DNA of 64,000 bases from Papilionanthe hookeriana x Papilionanthe teres (taxonomy: Eukaryota > Streptophyta > Magnoliopsida > Asparagales > Orchidaceae). A program made the position numbers and the translations under genes. Below the pieces are notes generated by a model. It was not told where the DNA came from and searched no databases. It worked only from the letters and a program-made list of their open reading frames with translations. Of the stretch, positions 34,881-44,228 are shown one piece after another. The stretch lies in the NCBI GenBank assembly GCA_022702705.1, contig CM040428.1:106720022-106784021 (forward strand). Reading direction: 5' to 3'. Position 1 is the first letter of the stretch; every line of letters starts with the position of its first letter.

Positions 34881-37800
34881 AGCCATGGAAGGCTTGACAT
34901 GTGACCATGCCATTAATGGTAAAAGGAGGGGCCCCTTTCCTAATCTTTCATTAAGCATTTTTTACCTTAAGCATGTCACACACTAAACCATGTTTAGCCA
35001 CCTCATCATGGATAGAGACCACACCACTCTCCCTTGGTTGACCCAACTGATCCTCTCAGCCCAAAATCAGGCCATGGGGAGGTGCACCCAACCCAAACCA
35101 ATGGGTTGACCAAATTAAGGCCAAAATGACCCCCTCCCCATTCCATTTTAATTCAAAGCCTTTACACATGGCAATTGCCAATTGATTGCACAAACCTCCA
35201 GCCCTGACCCACCTGGACCTGAGAGTGACCCATGTCTGCCGGCCAGCCGCCTGGATCGCCTGAAAACACCATGGCCGAGACCTTGGGAGGAGCCAAAGTT
35301 TGGAATTCCCAGTTGCTGAGCTGCCCCATGCCAAATGGTCACTATGGCTGTTCTTCTCCTCACCAGAGCAGCTGATCCCATGCCTCAACTCCCCCTGGAA
35401 GGCTCTCCAGCCTCTCCTATTTAAACCCCTCACCCTCACGGCCATGGGAGAGAGTTGCACAAACCTTGCCGAAACTCTGCCAAAATTGTTCCAAACCCTT
35501 CTCCACCCTTAGAGCGAGTTGATCCCCGGTGTCAATTTGCCCTAATCCCCACTCGATAAAATCCAATTTCCCAACCGAAATTCCACCCAAAACCAGGACA
35601 CTTCTCCACAGTGAGCCAATTCCCAAATTGATTGGTTCTACACCTTCACCGGACCAAGGGAAGGTGTCCACCAAGCAAAAGCCCCATCTCCAGGCCACCC
35701 GGTTGCTTCGACCTCCAAGCTTTGTGATCGGGCTTGGTCGAAATCACATCTGAGACAATTCACCGGACCAGGAGACTTCATCTGGAGCTTGCTGGGATCC
35801 AATCGAAGGTGCAACAACTCTCAGATCGAAGCCACACTTTTCTGAGCAAAGGTTTGAGCTGATTCTTCATCCCGAGCTTCTGGAGATTCTCCATTTCAAA
35901 TGCCTTAATTTCAATGCATGATAACCATATAGATGTGTTCGTCTCTTCAAGACGAATCCATAGAGCATAAGAACATGAAAATCCATTGAGTATCAAGTGA
36001 GATCTTAGGGATTTAGTGTGGACGGCTCTCGGGTGAGGACGCTCGGGGACGATGAACGGATGCCGTCCATTCAATACACGCGCGGACGGACGGCTCAGAT
36101 GGCGTCGGACCAGGAGATGGTACAAGAACAGCGGGGTCCAGGCTGCTGACTCAGGTGGCGGCGTCGAATGGGAGCGCGACACGCGGCGTTTCGGAGATGC
36201 CGAGGATGAGTTGGCGCCGCGTGGATAAATAGAAAATTAGGGTATTTTTTTTTGATTTATTTAATTCCCTAAACTTCAAAAATTCAAAACTCTGTGTAGA
36301 AAAATCAGAAAAATAAAATAAAAATACCCTCTTGCTCAGTGAACGGAGGAGAATAATGTGGAAAAGAAATCATTTAATTTCATCAAGTATTTTATTTTTT
36401 ATAATTTATTTACTCTCTGCATACTTTTAATTCTCCATGCATGTATACAATTCACCATGGCATGAGACCATAGGGCTTTTGAAGCCTCTGAATTTGGGAA
36501 CATTCCCTGAATTTTCCAAAGTCGAGGCCATCCCTATGAAGAGTTATTGATTTTTCAAGTTCATGTTACTCTTTTGAATATTTTAATTCCAATAAATAGC
36601 ATGTTGTGAAATAAATTCTAGGAAAATTTGGTGATGTTCCTTATGACCAGAGAACCCTAGGAAAAATAGGTTTTGAGTTAGTTCATTTAAAACAACCCTA
36701 ATTGGCTTAAACACCCAAAATAGGTCTCTAATTAATTAGAGTTAACCAGGCATCAAATTGACTTGAAATCAATTCTCCACTGACCTTTAGGATCAGAGGA
36801 ATCCACCATAAAAGTTTGAGGTCAATTAGACTTGGTTAGCCCCACTAATTGGGTTGATTAAGCCACTTAGTCATTTTAAACTTTAAAAATTCATAACTTT
36901 TAAAATACCTTTCAAAAATTCACCAAATTAGTTTTGGAGCCTCTCGATATCAGGGGAACCTAAGAAAATTAAAATTTCAATTTTCTAAAAAAGTTGATTT
37001 TTAATAATATTTTAATATTTTTAATAATTAAAAAATAATAAAAATCACAAAAATAATAAAATTCACCAAAATGTCACTTTTTGAATTTTAATCACTTAGG
37101 AACAAACCCCACATTTTTCTTAGGTCTATTTAGTGAGATATTAAATTTTAAAGCTTTAAGGTAATTTTAAAATTAAAAAAAAATGTATTTTCTAGCATTT
37201 TCACTAAAATAATTATAATAAATCATAGAAAAATTATAAAATTGCAAAATTTGCTTCTCTGATTTCCTTGATATCAGAGAGATTTTTGAAAAATATAAAA
37301 TTTATTTTTCAACATTTATTTTATTTTTAAATTAATTAACACTCCAAAACTTAAAATAATTATAATAAAAATAATATAATTCAAAAAAATCACCAAAATT
37401 GGTCCAAGTGGTCCTCTGGTCATTAGGAATGTCCCCTAATTTTCTTAAGGACAGAAACTTTCCCTTGGTCATGTTATTAAATTTTCCTTGAAAATCTCTA
37501 TTTTCTACCAAAAATAATTATATAAATAAATTAAATACAGAAAAATCACATTTTCTCCTCTAATGTCTTTATTGACATATGAGTGAAGTTACATAAAAAT
37601 TTCAAGTTCATTTGAGTTCAATTTAGTGAGTTATGAAATTATTAAGCTTAAAGGGTAAAATGGTAATTAAAAATCTTAATCCTTAATTAAAACTTTAGGT
37701 TTAATAAAAAATTAACAAGTAAAATATTTGATCCTAATCTGATTTGGATGATTGAAATTTAAATAATTAAAGGGTAGAAACCCATTAAACAATTTTAAAA

Positions 37801-38035
37801 TGATTAAACTTTAATTAAATAATTGATTAAATTTGGAAGAATAATAAAATTGGAATTATTAAAATAAGGATATTATTAGGAAGAGATTTATTCTTTAATT
37901 TAAAAATCCCTAAATTATTTATCTCATTAATATTCAATTCTTAATTAAAATGATAATTCAAATTCAAAATATTAAAAGACTTAATCATTAAACTAAAATT
38001 AAATTATTAAACTCTTTTAAAAATTACAATTAAAA

Positions 38036-38049
38036 TTAAAAAATAAAAT

Positions 38050-38082
<33 letters not shown>

Positions 38083-38290
38083 ATTAAATCAAATTAAATT
38101 AAATAAAATAATTAAATTAAATTAAATTAAATCAAATTAAATTAAATTAAATCAAATTAAATTAAAACTAAATCAAGTCAAATTAATTAATGTAACATCA
38201 AATCAAATCAAATCAAATTAAATTGAATTAAATTGAATTAAATTAAATTAAAACTCAATTAAATTAAATTAAATTAAATTGAATTAAATA
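38036..38290. repeat. Low-complexity attaaatt tract in the solo LTR
   Basis: Runs of aaatt/aaatc units with occasional substitutions. The partner LTR has a longer, differently arranged tract at 52480-52770, so the array changed after the two LTRs parted. Confidence 0.85.
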
Positions 38291-40396
38291 ACAACAATTA
38301 AAACAAAAAGAAATAAATCTAAAGCAACTTGAACACTATTCCAAATTTACACCCTTTAACTTAAATCAAATCATTTGAATACCAACTTACCCTCGAAAGC
38401 TTTGGTTATTATAACTCCTAAACAGAACATTAAATGAAATGTTACTGCACTTATAGGATATTCAAATGTACTAGTTCACTGAGCAAGTGAACAAAACTTG
38501 AATTCCCGGACGATTAATTCATTTGTATAATTAAATTCATTTGGACTTAAAACAATCCTAGAAAATATTGAAAAGATGTTTAAGATTTGTCTTAAGCACT
38601 TCCTCAATATGATAGGACATTTATAAGAACAATTGAATTTAATTATTCTTTGATGAAGAAAATCGTCTTCAAACCAAAACACAAAAAACCTAGACGTCAT
38701 AGGAAATGACTAGCTATAGGATTAGGAACTTGGTAGAAAACCATAACCCTTACCTTAGCTTTACCTAGGAACTTGCTTAAATATTCTAATTGTGTTTTAA
38801 GTGCAGCTTGGGATGACGGGAAGACCCTCCAAGTACGCTTTTATTTTATTGCAATCTACTTTCTTGCAATTTACCTTCTTGCAATTTATTTAACTGCATT
38901 GCACTTACTTTTCTTGCATGATAAACAACTGTTGCATGAAAACTCACACCTTTAGGATAGCCCCAAAACTGAAACCAAAACTAAGTTAAAAGTCATTGCA
39001 AGATAAAATTCACCGCCACAACATTTCAAAATATAAAACAACTCAAAATTTAATCACAAACAAAACACAAAACTACAATTACAACTAAATTAAAACGTCC
39101 CGTTGGATGATCGGGAATACCTCGGATGATGTAACCTACGTGTTGCTAACGGGATTTCCCACGGTCTAAATGAAAGTGTGGAACTCATTCGAGTTGAGTT
39201 TAGCAAATTCATCTGGACTAAGTGAATCCGATAAAAATAATGATGCCGGAAGGATGGAACCGTGGGATCTTAACCGGTGTTGTTATAATCAACTTTAAGA
39301 TTTGTTTTAAGTAAAACATAAAAAACACTTGGAAATTAAGATTTTCTCTAAACCAAAACACTTTTCTCATCCCCTGATTTATGATTTCTAAAACTAAACC
39401 TCTGCAACAATAAGGAGCTCGGAGCATGGTGGGCAGCACGGCCATCGTCGTCGACAAAAACTTGAATCCACATCAGCAAAACTTTCCTAGAACTAAACAA
39501 CAAAGCCATAGGACTTCGAGGTAGTTTGCCTAGTGCAACATAAACCCTCAATATTTGTTAGGCATTTGCATGATCGGGTCATGTAAATTAAGCCCTAACC
39601 GATTTTAGGATTCCGAGGTAGTTGTTCGATACGACATAAGCCCTCACATCTTCGAGGCTATTTGTGTGATTTTATCATACAAATATAAGCCCTAACTAAT
39701 TAAAATTGGCAAGAACAAAACATTTAAATAAATATTAAAACTTCCATAAATCCAAGCCAAACAATAGGATAGTCGAGAAATTACCGAAGTTCGCTTCGAA
39801 TCTGTGATTTCTCCTACTTTTCTTCCTTTGGATTCCCAAAACAAAATGTTCCAAATTTGATCCATTCCCTATTGAAATTCCAAATTTCAATCCTTGAAAA
39901 TCTTAAACTTTGAAATCCTTGAGAGCAGAATTATTGATTATTATCGAGAGTTTTCTTAGGTAATTCCCATCACTTAAGATGTAATTAACTATAGGGGCTT
40001 GCCCTTATAGGGAATTTTAAAGAACCCGAGTAATATAAACCCCGTTTAATGTTTTCATATTAAGCGGGGAATTTTGTCGGCTTATAAAATTGGTTCGCAG
40101 ACCAAACGGATGTCACAAATCTTCTAGTTTATTTAATCGAGCCCCACCGTCAAGCGAGTGTGTCTATCCTTAGGGATAGATACACGGTTTGTGGTGCGGT
40201 GCTCGTTTATATAAACTATTTGGGATGTGAGATCGGTTTAATCTCATATCTTAAAACCTTCAAATTTAAAATTATTTTCAAAATCAAATACTACTTTTCA
40301 AATTATTTATTTTAATTAAATTAAAAATTCGCCGACAGCTTCTGTTAGGCGACCCCCCCTTTTTAAAATAACACACAACCTAAAAATATGCCGACA

Positions 40397-40401
40397 TCCG
40401 G
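40397..40401. other. Target site duplication of the solo LTR, right copy
   Basis: TCCGG, pairing with 33102-33106. The B2 gag sequence resumes directly after it (tggatatgaagg). Confidence 0.88.
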
Positions 40402-41438
40402 TGGATATGAAGGTATATAGTTTATGTTCCCCTGATTAATCCAACTTCCATTAGGATTTGCATGATTATTCTCCCATTTTTGGTTTCCACCATCAAGAGT
40501 ATTATTCCAGTTAAATTTAGGATAGTTCTCGCAATGTCGGTTGTAAAAGTTAGAGTACGGGTTGTTTATGGTATTCAAAGTCTCATATGATAATTTAGAA
40601 TCAATTATATGACCTAATGATCTTTCCTCACTTACAGGCGTGAATTGAGGTTGGTTCCTTCCAAATTGGTCCAACTTCCTTGATATTGCAACAACCTGAG
40701 ATACAAGAATTGCAATATCATCCGTATCATGAACACTAGCTACATTTTTATGATTTACCCTTGCAGAGGGCCATTGAAATTCATTTGTAGCTGTTTTTTC
40801 AGTTGATGCATACGCTTCATCAAATGATTTTGACAATAGTGATCCTCCAGCGGCAGCATCAATTATAGACCTAAGGGATTCTACTAACCCATTATAAAAA
40901 GTTTGAATGATTAACCAATCAGGCAGAGCACGGTGTCGACACTTTCTTGGGAGTTCCTTAAATCTTTTCCAGGCTTCATATATTGATTCCCCTTCATACT
41001 GACAAAATGAGATAATATCGTTTTTAAGTTTAGTAGTCTTTGAAGGTGGAAAATACTTAGCTAGGAATTTCTGAGTTAACTCCTCCCAATTTTTAATAGA
41101 GCCAGGTGCTAATGAATATAACCACATTTTAGCCTTATCCCTTAGTGAGAAAGGAAAAAGCCTTAACCTAACAGCATCGTCTGACATACCGTTATAACAA
41201 AATGTAGCACAAAGTTCTAGAAAATTTGATGAGTGTAAATAGGGATCCTCCGAAGGAGTTCCCCCAAACTGATTGTTCTGCACCAGTTGGATAATCTCAG
41301 GATTTATTTCAAACGAGTCAGCTTCTACGACAGGTTTTTGTATACTTAGTGAATTTCATCTGTCGTAGGATTTGGGAAATCCCTCAATAAAGTATGATAA
41401 TTTTTCAAGTTATTATCTTGAAAGTTTTCCATTTTCAT
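40402..41438 (-). pseudogene. B2 gag
   Basis: Starts MKMENFQDNNLKNYHTLLRD at 41438. A short deletion near 41344 breaks the frame. The core is open at 40402-41283: NNQFGGTPSEDP, LRLFPFSLRDKAKMWLYSL, KYFPPSKTTKLKNDI, ALPDWLIIQTFYNGLVESL. It is cut at its C-terminal part by the solo LTR insertion and continues at 33101. It is closely similar to B1 gag (26818 leftwards). Confidence 0.82.
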
Positions 41439-41790
41439 TTCTAGTTTTTCGAGTCCTTTCTGTATTTTTATTTTTTTATTTTTTTCAAACTCGGGATCAT
41501 CAGGCACAAGTCCTGCAAATCCTTTGTTTCGCATACGTAACACAACAAATAATACATTAAAAATAAAACAAATAAAACCAAAAATATATTCAACACAACA
41601 AAACATTTTCACAAACACCTTATTTTTCACACAAACAGTTTTTTTCACAACACTTTTTCATACAACAAAACACTTTTCACACAAAACAGTTTTTACGACA
41701 CTACAGTTTTCTAGGTCTAAGCCTAATTACTTCAACTAAAATTCTCCTAAAGTTCTTACCGAAGCTTCCCCAGCAACGGCGCAAACAACT

Positions 41791-41936
41791 TGACTCGACC
41801 CGCAAATATACAGTAAATTAACTTCCAAAAAATGGCCAAAAACTTGACCCGATTTATATCGGCTAGTGTGCAAAATCTTAAATGATATAAAATTAGAAAA
41901 TATTTTACACACTAGGGGTACTGACCCGACCCGCAA
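41791..41936 (-). repeat. Truncated 5' LTR of B2
   Basis: 131 bp (41791-41921) match the duplicated terminal segment of the shared LTR, then 15 bp (tgacccgacccgcaa) start the second copy before the match ends. The rest of this LTR is lost. Host intron sequence begins at about 41937. Confidence 0.75.
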
Positions 41937-42015
41937 TAAAAGAATAAGAAGAAGTATTATATGATCATAAACTCCATATTAAAGAGAGAGCAATAATCAT
42001 TTACCCAGATCTTAC

Positions 42016-42101
42016 CTTTGTAGCATTCACCTCATGTTGCTCACTAACTTCATCAAGAAAGGTAGGCCATGAGTCAACTTCAAGCTTTTGCCAATATGAT
42101 A
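42016..42101 (-). CDS. MDN1: MDN1 exon d
   Basis: An 86-bp exon reading SYWQKLEVDSWPTFLDEV and on to HEVNATK. The SWP.LLDEV-type motif is a clear midasin feature. Acceptor tatag at the right, donor AAG followed by GTAAGA. It ends in phase 0; the next expected segment is not found, and the retrotransposon block starts 80 bp downstream. Confidence 0.82.
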
Positions 42102-42206
42102 CTATACTGCATAATAGTTGTATCTCATATGTACATAAAAAATGAAATTTGTTCAATAACCTATATAATGACGCAAAGATTAGTCCAAATGAAATCAAGA
42201 CCTTAC

Positions 42207-42282
42207 CTTTAAGGAAAAACCTGGGATCATTCTCTTGAAAGAACTGAATTTTACCAGTAAGAAGTTGCAATCCAAGTAGAGC
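42207..42282 (-). CDS. MDN1: MDN1 exon c
   Basis: A 76-bp exon reading ALLGLQLLTGKIQFFQENDP and FFLK. Acceptor atgtgaag, donor GTAAGG. One leftover base joins exon d to give Val. Open. Confidence 0.75.
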
Positions 42283-42380
42283 CTTCACATTGTGCAAAAT
42301 CAATGTAAGATGGCAACGCACATAAATAGTGGGATTAGCGAACTTAAGGAAACATTGAGTTTAAAGTTCTCATAAGTTAC

Positions 42381-42545
42381 TTTTGGCAATGGGGTACATG
42401 GTGGACTTTTCAAAAGTGTTTCAGTGATCTCCATTATTTTCATAAGACCAAGATGACATGGCCATTCTTTGAGAAAGGATGTGACCTTATTTTGGATGGC
42501 AGTTATTGGTCCAGCCATTTTGAACATGACGTCTGGATTTGAATC
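42381..42545 (-). CDS. MDN1: MDN1 exon b
   Basis: A 55-codon exon beginning DSNPDVMFKMAGPITAIQNK and ending PPCTPLPK. Acceptor catttatag, donor GTAACT. Phase 0 at both ends. The segment FLKEWPCHLGLMKI resembles the plant midasin linker. Confidence 0.77.
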
Positions 42546-42627
42546 CTATAAATGAAGTGAAGGCAGCATAAGAAACTGTTAATGCATATAAAGAATCAGT
42601 AGTCGCAAAGCTAAAATTGTTTATTAC

Positions 42628-42922
42628 CTTGTATACATTATAAGAATGACCCGATTTAGTGCTCGAGGACCACTGATACTCTAGACACACATATAAAAGA
42701 TGTTCTAGAAGTAGATTGTCATCCATAGTTGAGGAGGTTAGTGATTGAAAACCTGGAAAGAGAGGAGAAACTAGATTACTTAGTGTGGAATAGTATGGCG
42801 CACAACGTTTGGACACTAGAGCTTGAAACAATATGATCACCTTCTATAATTGTTGTTCCTAGCCTGTAGGAGTCCATAAATAAATGCAATCTCTCATCTT
42901 CGGTGATTAGGCAAACACCAGG
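42628..42922 (-). pseudogene. MDN1: MDN1 exon a, one-base insertion
   Basis: The main part (42628-42840) reads IILFQALVSKRCAPYYSTLS, LFPGFQSLTSS and LLEHLLYVCLEYQWS, ending NVYK before donor GTAATA. The upstream part to a tacag acceptor at 42923 reads ERLHLFMDSYRLGTTIIE one frame away. Dropping one G at 42840-42841 joins both smoothly. The alternative is a shorter exon starting after tatag at 42844, but that site has no pyrimidine tract. Confidence 0.65.
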
Positions 42923-43348
42923 CTGTATTATGCACGACCGTTAATTTAGATTTAAAGTTGACTGTTGCATGCTTAAAAAGTGAAGCCAACATTCATAACT
43001 ATAAGCACTACAAAAAACAAAACTATGTCTGTGATTGATACTATAACTAGTTAGAAAATCAACAAGAAACAAAAAGAAACTTTTATTAATACTGAAATAA
43101 GGCAACACCACGATACAAATGGAAAGGGAGATACAATGATATACCAATCTTTGAAACAGACCAAAAGATAAGATCTGTGATGGTGGTGGTGTCGGCAAAG
43201 TGTTGAGGGAGCGGGTAAAGGCCAGAGGTTTTCAAGGGGGGTCGAAGGGGTGATTTGAGGGCCCGTAAGTGGGTTGGGTGAATGAGGAGTGGTTGGACAG
43301 CAGGATTTGCTACAAGGAAAGTAGCGGTTGGCACGGGGATGAAGTCCG
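42923..43348. other. Upstream MDN1 intron or flank, nothing recognised
   Basis: No exon with good splice signals was found. A 92-codon minus-strand frame (43086-43364, starting MQYSFPDFIP) is proline- and threonine-rich and has no family I know. Confidence 0.45.
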
Positions 43349-43520
43349 GGAAACTGTACTGCAAGGTTATGCTTTTGTGGAGGGCAGCTGGGTGCTGGGA
43401 TATTAGGAGCTGGAAAACAGGTTATGCGGCAGAGAAGGGCCGCTGGGTGCTGGGAGGAAGTCTAGGAAGCTGGAAACAAGGTTATGCTATTGGGGAAGAA
43501 CATCTAAGTGTAGGGAAGAA
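43349..43520. repeat. Three imperfect 60-bp tandem repeats
   Basis: Units share ggaaac.aaggttatgc and gctgggtgctggga. The plus-strand reading frame across them is a by-product of the repeat. Confidence 0.7.
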
Positions 43521-44228
43521 GTAAGGGGAGGCCGACGACAGAGGAGAAGGGGAGGAGAAGAGTTCGGTAAGGGTTAAAAGGAAGATACAACACTATCTAT
43601 ACAAACTAAGCACCACTACCATCTTGGATACAATCCTACAAAAGGGAAAAAGACCACACAAAAAATCTGAAAGCAAACATAGTAAAAAATAAAAAAACTT
43701 TAAACGTACACCCCCTTACTTATAATGAGGACTAGGTCTTATTTTAGGTAATGTTTAAAATAAGAAAGAAGAATAAAAATAAGAATTCATATTAGGTGAG
43801 GACGAAAAATTAATAGAATTTCATATTAGGAAAATATGAGTAAAATAAATCAGAATTTAGAATTGGTAAGGACTTCTAATAGGAAAGTATTAGGAAGGAA
43901 AGAGTGAGGGAGGGGGGCAGAGAGGTGTAGGATCGGTAGCCCCTACCCTCGAGGACCGGCCAATTCCGTAAAATTGGATGGAACTCTATGGGTCGGTTCG
44001 CTATAGGCCCCACATCAGTCTACCGGGTGATGTAAGAAGCTCGATCCCGCTCCATGCTTCTGCGCATTAAACCAGTTTTGGGAGCAAGTCAGTTTAGCCA
44101 CCCCAGCTAAACCGGACCAATCCGGTCCAACGCTATTAAAAGACACACGATTCTTTTCCCTAGGCTCGTCTTCCGCGATCAACTCCCCCTCATGCCCAAT
44201 CCAATGCCTCCTAGACGTTGCTCGCCCC
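43521..44228. other. Unrecognised intergenic or repeat-derived stretch
   Basis: The left half is AT-rich. The right half (43915-44228) is GC-richer with ctaaaccggaccaatccggt and ttaaaagacacacgattc, which resembles an LTR promoter part, but no partner copy is in the window. Confidence 0.4.

Larger units (their letters stand above)
33107..40396 (+). mobile_element. Solo LTR of a Tat/Ogre-like element, 7.29 kb
   Basis: Starts TGTTGACCTC, ends ATGCCGACA, and is flanked by TCCGG on both sides. There is no internal region, PBS or coding sequence. It aligns along its full length with the LTR at 47555-54933, so a complete element once sat here and was removed by LTR-LTR recombination. Internal landmarks: an 8-bp-stem hairpin at the start, a G-poor C-rich tract (33650-34880), a GC-rich block (36010-36230), an A/T tract built on attaaatt (38036-38290), and a conserved 3' part. 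Such length is extreme for an LTR. Open frames inside (for example minus 35056-35460) are not convincing genes. Confidence 0.88.
27177..41936 (-). mobile_element. Athila-like element B2, fused in tandem to B1
   Basis: Minus strand: truncated 5' LTR 41791-41936, degenerate PBS 41766-41785, gag-protease 40402-41438 plus 31161-33101, 3' untranslated region 29155-31160, and 3' LTR 27177-29154, which is also the 5' LTR of B1. A solo LTR (33107-40396) interrupts it. The gag-protease-only layout with the same C-terminal region as B1 shows that this is a family trait and not a one-off deletion. Confidence 0.8.
739..42922 (-). pseudogene. MDN1: Midasin-like gene (MDN1), internal exons, interrupted and probably broken
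   Basis: Midasin is the giant dynein-like AAA+ ATPase that removes assembly factors from pre-60S ribosomes in nucleolus and nucleoplasm. Fifteen exons can be read from right to left, all with GT donors and AG acceptors and compatible phases. They encode part of the long linker region after the AAA ring: SWPTFLDEV (exon d), KDLKEYLKLFSWE (g), LQEPVIVILNEEA (h), KMRALVDPLKVLEKCGL (j), QPSYNVGHLL (k). Three exons need a one-base correction (42840-42841, about 5300-5320, 1059-1063). The segment expected between exons d and e is missing, and a 36-kb retrotransposon block lies exactly there. No N-terminal AAA exons were found between 42923 and 64000. Family assignment is strong from motif order; pseudogene status is an inference that sequencing errors could overturn. 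Confidence 0.78.

Noticed and set aside
35056..35460. A 134-codon minus-strand frame in the solo LTR, with a 115-codon relative at 49633-49980
   Set aside because: The two LTRs are homologous so shared peptide is expected; start, end and frame continuity are not conserved. A real antisense ORF cannot be fully excluded.
43086..43364. First exon of a gene on the minus strand
   Set aside because: No donor site in a suitable place, no family resemblance, and it overlaps a tandem repeat.
43282..43524. An 80-codon plus-strand open frame
   Set aside because: It follows three 60-bp tandem repeats and has no coding signature.
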